A stretch of 64,000 bases of DNA from Campylobacter sp. RM5004 (GTDB lineage: Bacteria > Campylobacterota > Campylobacteria > Campylobacterales > Campylobacteraceae). Location of the stretch: NCBI RefSeq assembly GCF_022369455.1, contig NZ_CP059599.1, positions 1,826,409 to 1,890,408 on the forward strand, written 5' to 3'. The notes under the pieces are model-generated. The model saw nothing but the letters and a program-made list of their open reading frames with translations, was not told where the DNA came from and searched no databases. Position numbers and translations under genes: made by a program. Each line of letters begins with the position of its first letter. The stretch's first letter is position 1. This document shows, in pieces, positions 8,891-18,902 of this stretch.

Positions 8891-9691
8891 TTAATCAAAA
8901 TTCTTTTTAATCTCTTCTAATTCTTCTTTTGTATAGCCTGCTAGTATTCTAGCGTTTTCGTTCATATTCTTTATAGGTCTAATCAAATGTTTATACTCAA
9001 GCAATAATTCGCAAAAATTATCGCTCCTTCCGCCGGCATATTTATACCATTTATCGCCCTTGCTAACATGACTTACCTCATCGTGAAGAATGATGTTTAA
9101 AATCTCTAAAAGCTTTGATTTTATAGGGTTTTTTGTGCTGTTAATTTTATTTACCACATAAGGGTTTGCATCAAGCCCACAAGCTTCTAAATGCCTATGA
9201 ACTACGCCCATTCTAACTTGCAGATTTTCATTCGTAGCCTTCATTGCATCAAATAAATTTGTATGAACCCCAAAATCTCCATAAGAAAATCCTAATTCAT
9301 TTAAAGCATCGTTTATTAGGCTAAAATGAAGACATTCCTCACGAGCAACCTCAAGCCAATCGCTTGCATAATCTAATCCGCCGTCCTTATAAAATCTATA
9401 AGCAGCATCAAGTGCTAAATCAATCGCAGAATATTCTATATGCGCTACTTGATGAAGTGTCTTTGCTAAGGCAGCATCAGAGCTTAGCTCTTTTGGTCGT
9501 TTTATTCTCGTTGGATGAATAATATCAAGGCTTTTTGCATAGCTTGGCTCATCTAAAATTAAAGGCTCGTATTCATTAAAAGCTAATTTATTACTCAAAA
9601 AATCATCGTAAAAATCATCAAATTTGGCTAATTTCTTCGCCCAATCACTCTCACTTAATACGCTAAATAATTCACTTCCATAGTCTCTCAT
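8891..9691 (-). CDS. DUF455 ferritin-like-domain protein
   Basis: The 266 residues match the DUF455 family, a ferritin-like four-helix fold related to diiron proteins. Visible potential metal ligands are HQVAHIEYSAIDLAL near residues 87-101, EECLHF near 124-129, and HDEVSHVSKGDKWY near 203-216, which are typical E..H and H.E..H pairs. The exact substrate of the family is not established. ATG at 9691 overlaps the stop of the methyltransferase gene by 4 bases, so the two are co-transcribed. Confidence 0.8.
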   Translation of the reverse strand: MRDYGSELFSVLSESDWAKKLAKFDDFYDDFLSNKLAFNEYEPLILDEPSYAKSLDIIHPTRIKRPKELSSDAALAKTLHQVAHIEYSAIDLALDAAYRFYKDGGLDYASDWLEVAREECLHFSLINDALNELGFSYGDFGVHTNLFDAMKATNENLQVRMGVVHRHLEACGLDANPYVVNKINSTKNPIKSKLLEILNIILHDEVSHVSKGDKWYKYAGGRSDNFCELLLEYKHLIRPIKNMNENARILAGYTKEELEEIKKNFD

Positions 9692-10560
9692 TTAATCTTC
9701 CTTAATTTTGCGATGAAAAAGCCTGAATGTGTGTTGCTTGGCTTTATGCGATAGGTTTTAGTAAGTCTATCATCGCTATATTTTTCATCATAATTACTTA
9801 GTCCTTGTAAATACTCGCAAGGCAAAGAAATATCTAATAATTCTACACCAAACTTAGAATTAAGCGCATTATAAATCACTGCTTCATTTTCATAAAAATT
9901 ATGCGTGCAAGTGCTATATACTAGCTCTCCACCAACTTTTAATGCTGTTAGGGCTGAGTTTAGAAGCTTTTTTTGAGTAGTGGCGATTTGCTTTATTTCT
10001 TTATGCGATTTTTCTATACTAAAATCATGCATAAATGTACTACACGGAGCATCAAGCAATATTTTACTAAATCGCTTGGGTGTCTTGCGACCTATCAAAA
10101 TGCCATCGTGATTATAAGTTTTTGCCTTTACGCCGTAGTTTGCTAGGATTGTTTTAAGCTTATGAAATCTTTTGCTATTTAGCTCATTTGAGCTTAGATT
10201 TTCACAATTGCCGCTAAAATTAGCTAGATTTATACTCTTACCACCCGGAGCGGCACACATATCCAAAATAATATCGCTTGAACTAACATTTAAAGCCTTA
10301 GCACATAAATAGCTTGAGTAATCTTGTATATAAATACCGCCATTTATTGCTAAATCGTGAGTTGAAATTCCTATTTTAAATTCTTGCCTAAAAATATAAA
10401 AATTATCATCTAATTTTGTAGGCAAATACTCGCTAAAAGCCTTTAAAAACTCGTCTTCACAGCATTTAATAGAGTTTATAAATACTCCGAAATACTCCAA
10501 ATCCAAAGGCTTTTTAAATCCATAAATCTCGCTAAAATGCTCGGCGTGGTTAAATATCAT
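9688..10560 (-). CDS. RsmB/NOL1-type RNA m5C methyltransferase
   Basis: This is an S-adenosylmethionine-dependent RNA cytosine methyltransferase of the NOL1/NOP2/Sun family. Seen in the 290 residues: the SAM-binding motif DMCAAPGGKS, the motif IV cysteine in LDAPCST, and the catalytic motif VYSTCTHNFYENE. It is shorter than E. coli RsmB and lacks an N-terminal NusB-like domain. A dispersed-repeat copy lies in frame at 10364-10388, giving QEFKIGIS. In C. jejuni, as I recall, the homologue directly follows ruvX; here the Sel1 island lies between. Confidence 0.85.
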   Translation of the reverse strand: MIFNHAEHFSEIYGFKKPLDLEYFGVFINSIKCCEDEFLKAFSEYLPTKLDDNFYIFRQEFKIGISTHDLAINGGIYIQDYSSYLCAKALNVSSSDIILDMCAAPGGKSINLANFSGNCENLSSNELNSKRFHKLKTILANYGVKAKTYNHDGILIGRKTPKRFSKILLDAPCSTFMHDFSIEKSHKEIKQIATTQKKLLNSALTALKVGGELVYSTCTHNFYENEAVIYNALNSKFGVELLDISLPCEYLQGLSNYDEKYSDDRLTKTYRIKPSNTHSGFFIAKLRKIK

Positions 10561-11327
10561 TAATATCCTTGCTCGTTTAGTTTTCTATACTCATCGCAAC
10601 CATCTTGATTGCCTAAATCACAAGCTTTGCCAAAGTATTCTTTAGCAATTTTTTTATCTTGTCTAACACCTTCTCCATTGCCATATAAAGCACCTAAATT
10701 AAAACAACCTAGAGAGCTTCCATCTTCACAAGCTTTGGTGAAAAAATCTTTTGCTTTTAGATAATCTTGCTTTACACCTTGTCCTTTTACATATAAAAGT
10801 CCTAAATTATAGCAACTTGAAACATCTCCACCATCACAAGCTTTAATCCACGCATCTTTTGCTTTAAAGTAATTTTGTTTTACCCCTTGTCCATTTAAAT
10901 ATAAAATTCCTAAATAAAAACAACCCACAGCGTTTCCACCATCACAAGCTTTAGTGTAAAATTCTCTAGCTTTAGAGTGATTTTTTTTTACACCTTGCCC
11001 TTCATTATATAAAAGCCCTGAATAAAGACAACCCTCAAAATTCCCGCTATTGCAAGCTTTAGTGTAAAATTCTCTAGCTTTAGAGTAGTCTTGTTTCACA
11101 CCATATCCATTTTTATATAAAATCCCTAAACTATAGCATCCTAATGCGTCTCCGCTATTGCAAGCTTTAGTCCATAAATCTTTTGCTTTTATATAATTTT
11201 GATTATCATAATACTGTAATCCTAAAAAATCACAAGCTATTAAATCTCCGTTATTACACTTACTTTCAAGCTCATTCGCACCTAAAATACTAGCACCTAA
11301 AAGTGTTAAACATAATATTTTTTTCAT
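10560..11327 (-). CDS. Secreted Sel1-repeat (Hcp-like) cysteine-rich protein
   Basis: A signal peptide (MKKILCLTLLGASILGANE) is followed by six Sel1-like ~36-residue helical repeats with the pattern KACxxGxxxGCxxLGxLYxxGxGVxQD. Two cysteines seven or eight residues apart per repeat are the disulfide pair known from Helicobacter Hcp proteins. The product is presumably periplasmic or secreted; a specific partner is not known. It is the most regular member of the island. Its stop overlaps the methyltransferase ATG by one base. Confidence 0.85.
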   Translation of the reverse strand: MKKILCLTLLGASILGANELESKCNNGDLIACDFLGLQYYDNQNYIKAKDLWTKACNSGDALGCYSLGILYKNGYGVKQDYSKAREFYTKACNSGNFEGCLYSGLLYNEGQGVKKNHSKAREFYTKACDGGNAVGCFYLGILYLNGQGVKQNYFKAKDAWIKACDGGDVSSCYNLGLLYVKGQGVKQDYLKAKDFFTKACEDGSSLGCFNLGALYGNGEGVRQDKKIAKEYFGKACDLGNQDGCDEYRKLNEQGY

Positions 11328-11400
11328 AATATTTCCTTAAAATAATTTTTGTTTTTATAATCTTGTTTATTAAATTTTTAGTGAATATTTAAAATTATTT

Positions 11401-11997
11401 TTAATACCCCAAATCTTTTAATATTTCATAATTTTCACAATCTCTAGAATGATGACACCATTTTTCAAAATACTTTTTTGCTTTAGCATAATCTTGCTTT
11501 ACTCCAATTCCTTGGCTATACATAAAGCCTAATCTATAACAAGAAAACCATTCCTTTACATCACAAGCTTTTTTTAAAAGTTTTATAGCCTTAGCATAAT
11601 CTTGTTTAACTCCTAGCCCATTAGCATAATTATATGCTAAAATCTCACAACTTCCAATCAATCCTTTTTTGCAATTTTTAATATGTGGCTTTAAAGTTTT
11701 ATAAGAGTATTCGTCGTTTGGCTTAAAATCATCATTTAAAATATCGCTTAAATCATACATTCCTTCATTATGTAAACTACTTAAAAAACTACATCCTGTA
11801 TCAGAGCCACCTTTGCAAGATTTAATCAAATATTCTTTTGCTTTGGCAACATAATCTTGCCTAGAATACTCTGCTCCTAACCACGCACAAGCGACCAAAT
11901 CATCTTTATCACACTTATCTTTTAGCTCCTTAAGATATAAAATATCTACACCAAAAACACTAAGCCCTAAAAGCAATAAACACAATAATTTTTTCAT
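11401..11997 (-). CDS. Secreted Sel1-repeat protein
   Basis: A signal peptide (MKKLLCLLLLGLSVFGVD) is followed by degenerate Sel1 repeats. Well-formed units are near the C-terminus (CEILAYNYANGLGVKQDY and CYRLGFMYSQGIGVKQDY). A non-repeat linker of about 35 residues sits in the middle. It is a clear paralogue of the gene at 12001, including the ending ENYEILKDLGY. A 73-bp AT-rich gap follows before the next Sel1 gene. Confidence 0.82.
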   Translation of the reverse strand: MKKLLCLLLLGLSVFGVDILYLKELKDKCDKDDLVACAWLGAEYSRQDYVAKAKEYLIKSCKGGSDTGCSFLSSLHNEGMYDLSDILNDDFKPNDEYSYKTLKPHIKNCKKGLIGSCEILAYNYANGLGVKQDYAKAIKLLKKACDVKEWFSCYRLGFMYSQGIGVKQDYAKAKKYFEKWCHHSRDCENYEILKDLGY

Positions 11998-12000
11998 ATT

Positions 12001-12606
12001 TTAATAACCCAAACCTTTTAATATTTCATAATTTTCGCAATTATCAATAAGATATTTAAACTCACAAAACTTTGCAAAATACTTTTTTGCCTTAGCATAA
12101 TCTTGCTTACCCCCAAGCCCTTCGCTATACAAAAAGCCTAAATGATTACAAGATGACTCTACTTCTTTATCACAAGCTTTAGCGTAAAGCTTCCTAGCCT
12201 TAGCATAATCTTGCTTAACTCCACCAAAGCCATTAGCATAAAAAAATGCCAAAATTGAGCAATGTTGAATCGAACCTTCGTTGCAATGCTTGGCACTAAA
12301 TTTAAAAGTTTTGTGGGTTAATTCTGATTGCGTTTTAAACTCATCTTTAAAAAAGCTGCTTAAATTAAATATCCCACTTATATGTAAATTATACAAGTAT
12401 TCACACCCCGCACTATTACCACCCTTGCAAGCCTTAATCCAAATATCCCTTGCTTTAGCATAACAAGCTTGTTGATAATATTCGTTCCCTAAACTAACAC
12501 AAGCATTTAAATCTTTTTGATTGCACTTAGTTTTTAGCTCTTTAATTTCTAAAATATTTGCATTTAAACTTAGCCCTAAAAGCAATAAATACAATAATTT
12601 TTTCAT
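12001..12606 (-). CDS. Secreted Sel1-repeat protein
   Basis: A signal peptide (MKKLLYLLLLGLSLNA) is followed by four to five Sel1-type units with paired cysteines. It shares the full layout and C-terminal ENYEILKGLGY with the neighbour at 11401. The two stand 3 bases apart and look like a recent tandem duplication. Two of the GxxGxKQDY turns carry an extra glycine (GFGGVKQDY, GLGGKQDY). Confidence 0.82.
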   Translation of the reverse strand: MKKLLYLLLLGLSLNANILEIKELKTKCNQKDLNACVSLGNEYYQQACYAKARDIWIKACKGGNSAGCEYLYNLHISGIFNLSSFFKDEFKTQSELTHKTFKFSAKHCNEGSIQHCSILAFFYANGFGGVKQDYAKARKLYAKACDKEVESSCNHLGFLYSEGLGGKQDYAKAKKYFAKFCEFKYLIDNCENYEILKGLGY

Positions 12607-12628
12607 TCTAATTCCGATTTCAAATTCC

Positions 12629-13141
12629 TTACCATTTACTAGCTTTTTCTGCGCGTTTTTTATATGCTTTAGAAATTAGTGGATTTGCTCTTACATTTTC
12701 ACCCGTTTCGTAAATTTTAGCTAGGTTTTTACAAGCTTCTTTGCTACCTAGCTCACAAGCTTGCATATAAAGTTCTAAAGCTTTGTTAAAATCCTTTGTA
12801 ACTCCTAAGCCATTTTTATATAAATCACCTATCCTTGAAAGTCCTAGTGGCTGGCCTAATTCGTTTAATTTCGTATAAAACAAAATAGCATTGTCATAAT
12901 CTTCTAGCATTTCACAACTAATTGCAGCGTCATGGCATGAAGCTTTATTATCCTTGTTGCAGCTTTTAGTGTGATAAATTAGAGCATTTTTATAATCATC
13001 TTTTTCATAATAATAAGCTCCTAAGCGACCGCACCAATAATCTCTCTCATTACACCAGTTTTCTAACTCAGATTTGCTAGGTCTTAAACTATAACAAGCA
13101 CTTAGCAAAAGGCAAATCATTATTAAAATTAACTTACGCAT
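12629..13141 (-). CDS. Sel1-repeat lipoprotein
   Basis: A lipobox LLLSAC at residues 16-21 predicts a lipid-anchored protein. Sel1-like repeats follow, with the best unit ALELYMQACELGSKEACKNL. It is 170 residues long. A dispersed-repeat half copy (12607-12628) fills the gap to the next gene. The stop of the upstream gene overlaps its ATG. Confidence 0.8.
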   Translation of the reverse strand: MRKLILIMICLLLSACYSLRPSKSELENWCNERDYWCGRLGAYYYEKDDYKNALIYHTKSCNKDNKASCHDAAISCEMLEDYDNAILFYTKLNELGQPLGLSRIGDLYKNGLGVTKDFNKALELYMQACELGSKEACKNLAKIYETGENVRANPLISKAYKKRAEKASKW

Positions 13142-14145
13142 TACTTAAGCTCCTTAACTACTTCATCATAGATTACACAAGCTCTATTTAGCCTTAAATC
13201 ACAAGCTTTATAATAATATTCTAAAGACTTTTTAGGATTATTTTCGTGGTAGCGATAAAAATCTCCTATACTTATGCAAGCAAAAGGATTAGCATAAAGG
13301 CAAGAATTAGTTAAAATATCTTTAGCTTTTTTAATATTTTTTTTCATACCAAAGCCATTGTAATACGCCATCCCTAAAGCTCCACAATTATAAAAATCTT
13401 TATCTTTACATGCAAAATTTGCCTTTTTTAAAAAGTCTTTTAAAAGAGCTTTATCTTCTTTAAACTCAGCATTATTTAAGGCGATTATATTTACACAAGC
13501 TACCAAATCACCCATATCGCAAGCGATTTTTGAATATTTTCTACTCTCTTCGTAATTTCGCTCAAGCAATAGCATATATCCTGCATAAACGCAATTAGTA
13601 GTGTTTTTGTGTTTAAAATGAAGATTATATTCACATGCATCAATGGCAAATGTGCTATCATCAGGAGCGATTTTGGTAGGTTTATACATATTAAATACAT
13701 CATAAGGTCTTTTTTTGCTATTTAGAATGTTATTTTGTTTGATGTTTAATGCTCTTACGCAAGGATCTTCGCAAATATCACTATCACATCTTCTATAATT
13801 TAATTCACATGATTTGCTAAATCTCTCATAAGCAGCGTGAATATTATCACACACTGCAAATTCTCCTGCCTTATAACACGATTCGCCATCGCCGTAATTG
13901 CAACCTAATTCATAAAGCTTAGCAGATTCTAAAAATCTATTTGAAGTATGCGAATAAAAGCCAGTGTATTTAGCAGCTTCTTTGCAAGCTTGCGGGTTTT
14001 TTTGCGAGCATAGATTTACATAAAAGTGCTTTACGGCTAATTCTCCCCCTCCTGCTTTTTTGTATAAATTTAAGCAAGTTTCATAGCTCGTGCATTCTCT
14101 AGCACCTAAGAATACTGCGAATAGTAAAAATAGTATTTTTTTCAT
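13141..14145 (-). CDS. Secreted cysteine-rich Sel1-like repeat protein
   Basis: A signal peptide (MKKILFLLFAVFLGARE) is followed by about 310 residues with many spaced cysteines. Degenerate Sel1 units are seen, for example CKDKDFYNCGALGMAYYNGFGMKK near residues 245-268. It overlaps the membrane-protein gene by 4 bases and the lipoprotein gene by 1, so all three share a transcript. Confidence 0.78.
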   Translation of the reverse strand: MKKILFLLFAVFLGARECTSYETCLNLYKKAGGGELAVKHFYVNLCSQKNPQACKEAAKYTGFYSHTSNRFLESAKLYELGCNYGDGESCYKAGEFAVCDNIHAAYERFSKSCELNYRRCDSDICEDPCVRALNIKQNNILNSKKRPYDVFNMYKPTKIAPDDSTFAIDACEYNLHFKHKNTTNCVYAGYMLLLERNYEESRKYSKIACDMGDLVACVNIIALNNAEFKEDKALLKDFLKKANFACKDKDFYNCGALGMAYYNGFGMKKNIKKAKDILTNSCLYANPFACISIGDFYRYHENNPKKSLEYYYKACDLRLNRACVIYDEVVKELK

Positions 14146-15008
14146 TTTATTTCTCCTTTTAATTTATTTAAATAATTTTTATAAACATCTTTAGAGCAAC
14201 TACCTCTATTATTATCGTAATTACCTAATTTAAGATAATAATTATCAACAAACATCCTAGCAAAAGAATTAGAAATTCTATCAAAATCAGGATGTTCTGG
14301 GATTTTTAGTCCTCTAAAAGACATATATGATTTTGCGTAACTACAATCCACAAAATAACCATAAATATCATAATTTATTAGCTTATCTTTGCTAAGTCTA
14401 GTTGGTAATTTTGAAGCTTCTTCTTCAAAGCGTTTTTCAAATTTTTTATAATCTTCATATAATTGCACTTCTTTATCAACTATCAATTTTACACTTTTAA
14501 AAAACTTTCCGTCTATCGTATAGTTTTGTTTTTCAATTGTGCTTAATAATAAGGTATTTGGTTTTTTAAGCTCTGTTACTTCGTGCTTTGGGCTTTGATG
14601 TAAATTAAAATGACTTATTAATAATATTCCGTGAAAGGCAATCATTAAAAATGAGAAAAAACAAAATATAACTTTAATAAATTTTTGATTTTGTCTCATT
14701 ATAAATTCATAAATTGATTTAATAGGATAATACAATATAAAAGGGAAAATTATTTGAAAAAACAATATTGCTCCAACAGAATCATGGTCGCTAATTTCAA
14801 CACTAAAATCTAAATAAAAAAATACAACATATAAAACTTTTATAAATCTAGGATAGAGCTTTAATCCTATAAAAAATGTAAGGGCAAAAAGCATAGAATA
14901 AGCAATAAAACCTCCATATGGTATAGGAATTAAAATACTAATAATCCCACCAGCTAAATCATGTAAATTATCTAAAAAATATGCTAGATATATTAAAAAC
15001 TCGTTCAT
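14142..15008 (-). CDS. Membrane protein of unknown function in the Sel1 island
   Basis: I do not recognise this family. Four hydrophobic segments lie in the first ~135 residues, followed by a ~150-residue soluble, charged domain with three cysteines near the end. I choose ATG at 15008 over a GTG six bases upstream, because AAAGGGG lies 5 bases before the ATG and would abut the GTG. Position between Sel1 genes suggests a membrane partner for them, but that is only context. Confidence 0.65.
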   Translation of the reverse strand: MNEFLIYLAYFLDNLHDLAGGIISILIPIPYGGFIAYSMLFALTFFIGLKLYPRFIKVLYVVFFYLDFSVEISDHDSVGAILFFQIIFPFILYYPIKSIYEFIMRQNQKFIKVIFCFFSFLMIAFHGILLISHFNLHQSPKHEVTELKKPNTLLLSTIEKQNYTIDGKFFKSVKLIVDKEVQLYEDYKKFEKRFEEEASKLPTRLSKDKLINYDIYGYFVDCSYAKSYMSFRGLKIPEHPDFDRISNSFARMFVDNYYLKLGNYDNNRGSCSKDVYKNYLNKLKGEIK

Positions 15009-15057
15009 AATCACCCCTTTTTAAAGGCTTATTATAACTATTTTAAACGATTATTAA

Positions 15058-15093
15058 AATTTCAAATTCCTATTTCAAATTCTTAAATGATTT
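15058..15093. repeat. Dispersed repeat, tandem half copies
   Basis: TTTCAAATTCCTATTTCAAATTC contains two overlapping arm halves in the gap between the membrane protein and a Sel1 gene. Confidence 0.65.
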
Positions 15094-15122
15094 TAAACAA
15101 TAAATGCTGCTAAAATCTTAAA

Positions 15123-15617
15123 TTATTTTAATTTCTCACAAGCTTTTAAATCGCCTAAATCACAAGCTTTTTTTAAATATTTTAAAGCAACTTTGCCTTG
15201 CTTTAAACTTGCTAAAAAATAGCAAGCTAGAGCATAATTATTTTCACATGCAATCTTATAAAACTTAGTAGCCTTTTTTGTATTTTGCTTAGTTCCTATG
15301 CCGTAAGCATTCATAAAACCTAGAGAACAACAAGCTTCATAAAGCTTATTTTCACAAGCTTTGGCATAAAGATTTATGGCTTTTTTGTAATCTTGTTTAG
15401 TTCCTATTCCACTCTCATACAAATAACCTAAATCATAACAAGCTTGAATATTTTTATCCTTACAAGCCTTAGACCATAAATCATAAACCTTTTTTAAATC
15501 ATTTTCGTATTCAACATGCTCTTTAGTAAAATCAATATTTTTAAAAATCTCAAATCCTAAATCATAATCACTTGCTAATAAAAACTTAAAGCTAAGCAAA
15601 AATACAAGCTTTTTCAC
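15123..15617 (-). CDS. Sel1-repeat protein
   Basis: A short signal-like N-terminus (MKKLVFLLSFKFLLA) is followed by four Sel1 units; the clearest is CYDLGYLYESGIGTKQDYKKA. It is 164 residues long. Its ATG overlaps the ruvX stop by one base, which ties the Sel1 island to the dprA-ruvX transcript. Confidence 0.8.
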   Translation of the reverse strand: MKKLVFLLSFKFLLASDYDLGFEIFKNIDFTKEHVEYENDLKKVYDLWSKACKDKNIQACYDLGYLYESGIGTKQDYKKAINLYAKACENKLYEACCSLGFMNAYGIGTKQNTKKATKFYKIACENNYALACYFLASLKQGKVALKYLKKACDLGDLKACEKLK

Positions 15618-15991
15618 TACATTCCTAAATAGTCTTTCAGTAGTAAAAATGCTGCAATGCTATCTTGTTTGCCATCTTTTTTCTTGCTACTAATGATTTT
15701 TGCAGCTTGCTTGCTTGTAAAACTCTCATCGTGATAAGCTATATTGCTAAATTCAATTAATTTTGAAAAGTGTTCTACCCTTCTTCTCATCTCATCTTCA
15801 GCACTACCACCCATAGGAATGCCTATTACAATTTTTGTAATTTTGTGCTTTTTTATTAGCTCTTTTACTGCAACGGCAGCTTGATTGCGATTTATTCTAA
15901 TAATGGCAGGTTGAGGCATAGGAATCCCCATTATACTAAGTGCAACTCCAATTCGTTTAAGTCCTAAATCAAGTGCTAAGATATTTTCCAT
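15617..15991 (-). CDS. ruvX: RuvX/YqgF-type Holliday junction resolvase-like RNase
   Basis: The 124 residues carry the RNase H-like motif ALDLGLKRIGVALS, the central IVIGIPMGGS and the C-terminal DESFTS with QDSIAAFLLL. YqgF proteins act in 16S rRNA 3'-end processing, with a proposed junction-resolvase role. It overlaps dprA by one base. Confidence 0.9.
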   Translation of the reverse strand: MENILALDLGLKRIGVALSIMGIPMPQPAIIRINRNQAAVAVKELIKKHKITKIVIGIPMGGSAEDEMRRRVEHFSKLIEFSNIAYHDESFTSKQAAKIISSKKKDGKQDSIAAFLLLKDYLGM

Positions 15992-16770
15992 TATACGCTC
16001 CTAATTAATACTCCATCAATTACAACCTTACCATCAAGCTCATAATCATATACTAATTCGCCGTATCGCTCTAAAGCTTCATCAAGATTTGCTCCGTTTT
16101 TACAAAATTCTAAAAACTCATCATAATGTGGAGTGTAGGTGTTTTGAGTTTTAAAACGCTCTTTCATCTCATCAACAAATATATCAATATCATAAATAAT
16201 TTTAGCCTTATAGTTTGCGATTAGCTCATTTGTGCCATCGCTTTCTCCTATTCTTTGAGCTAATACAAAAATATCTTTATTAAGTTCTAGTGCGTGTTTT
16301 GCTGAGTTTAGCGAGCCACTTTTAATATCTGCTTGAGCGATTATTAAAATGTCACTTAGAGCAACCACAAGGCGATTTCTAGTCAAAAAGTCATATTTTT
16401 GTGGGATATGGTTTGGCTCGTTTTCGCTTAATGCAAGGGCGTTTTCATAAATTTGTTTTATGATTTGCTCATTACTTTTTGGATATATTTCATTAAGTCC
16501 ATTTGCAAATATACCTATATGATAAGGCATACTTGCTTTTGCACTTTCAATATCTACGCCGATTGCTCCACCGCTTACTATGCAAAATCCTGCATTACTT
16601 AGCTTTTTGCTTAGCATAAAGGTTGCGTTTTTGGTATATACGCTCATTTTTCTTGAACCTACTATGCTTATTTTTGGCTTATTTAGTAGGCTTAAATTTC
16701 CTTTATAGTAAATAGTTTTAGGTGGCTTTGCAAGAGTTTTAAACTCATTTATAATCGTTGTAGATATCAT
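15991..16770 (-). CDS. dprA: DNA-processing protein DprA
   Basis: DprA binds incoming single-stranded DNA and loads RecA during natural transformation. The Rossmann-like motifs ISIVGSRKMS and FCIVSGGAIGVDIESAKAS are seen. At 259 residues it is the short form without SAM or winged-helix extensions. It lies 26 bases inside the end of the preceding gene. Its presence suggests competence, relevant to DNA exchange at the flagellin and glycan loci. Confidence 0.92.
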   Translation of the reverse strand: MISTTIINEFKTLAKPPKTIYYKGNLSLLNKPKISIVGSRKMSVYTKNATFMLSKKLSNAGFCIVSGGAIGVDIESAKASMPYHIGIFANGLNEIYPKSNEQIIKQIYENALALSENEPNHIPQKYDFLTRNRLVVALSDILIIAQADIKSGSLNSAKHALELNKDIFVLAQRIGESDGTNELIANYKAKIIYDIDIFVDEMKERFKTQNTYTPHYDEFLEFCKNGANLDEALERYGELVYDYELDGKVVIDGVLIRSV

Positions 16771-17781
16771 CTATATAAACTAACTCAACTTTAGAAAAAT
16801 CATATTCGCTAATTGCTTTTAGGCTGTTTTTGTGTGGATGCGCTATTGCTATTGCACGCTTATTTTTTAATGCAAATTGCACTGCTTCATCAAGCTTTTT
16901 ATTAATATCTGATAGATTTTGTGAATTATCTAAGAATATATTTCTATGAATGTAATTTTGCTTAAATTCTTTAGCTAATACTGGTGCTTTTGTGCTTGCA
17001 ATTGTTCTTGAATCTACGAAAATCAAATCGTATTTTTTAAGTGCTTTAAAAAGTCTTCTCATAGCATCTTCATCACTTGTAAAGGCTGAGCCTGTGTGAT
17101 TGTTTAAAAACTTTAAATTAGGGAAAGCTATTTTTATATTTTTTATTCTATTTTCTATGTTTTTATAATCATCTTGTGGCGTTAGAGTAAGCGGCTCTTC
17201 TTTACTAAAACTTACAGCACGAAGTGGCAAATGTATCATGTAATGGCTAAATTCTTTAGCAAAATCATTTGTATTAGGATGATTATTAGTGTTTGGAAAA
17301 AAGCTAGGTGTGATTTTTTTACCACTTTTAATAATTGCTTTTATTTCATCGCTTTCTTGCCTTGTCGCTACATCATCAATAATTATTGCTAATTTTGCTT
17401 TTATATTTGTTGCCTTTGTGTCTTTTCCAAAGGCTGAATACTCTTTTGTTTCAAAGCAATTTACGCTTGTTATTTTGCAATTATCATCATTTTTATTTAT
17501 ATCAAGATTAGCAAAAATCTCGCTAAATTCCTGTTTTAAATTCTTTTCTTCATTTTGATTTTTAGGGGCTTTATAAATGGCATTTACAATGTTTTTTTCA
17601 TCATTTTTTGGTTTTATTGTTTTTGTTATTTCAGTTTTTAAACTTTTATTTGTTTCTTTATTTTCGTTTAGGTTTAAGTATGTTAAAAGTCCTATTCCTA
17701 TGATTATTAAAAATGCGAATATGATTTTAAGATAAGTAGCAAAGCTAGAATTAGCTTTGCTTTTTTGCTTTTTTTTAGCCA

Positions 17782-17782
<1 letters not shown>
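16745..17782 (-). CDS. Divergent polysaccharide deacetylase (YibQ-like)
   Basis: An N-terminal membrane anchor (about residues 13-33) and a low-complexity linker precede a NodB-like domain: LAIIIDDVA near 130, HYMIHLPLRA near 180, FVDSRTIAS near 255 and AIAIAHPHKN near 314. The family is predicted to act in the periplasm on an unknown glycan. The linker contains a dispersed-repeat copy (17525-17546, encoding NLKQEF). It lies in an operon directly after ilvC. Confidence 0.82.
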
Positions 17783-18822
<1,040 letters not shown>

Positions 18823-18902
18823 TTAATTAAGCAAATTATAACTATTTTAGTTACAATCTAATAAAAAATTATCAAATTTTATTTACTCAAAAAAGGTTTG
18901 TT

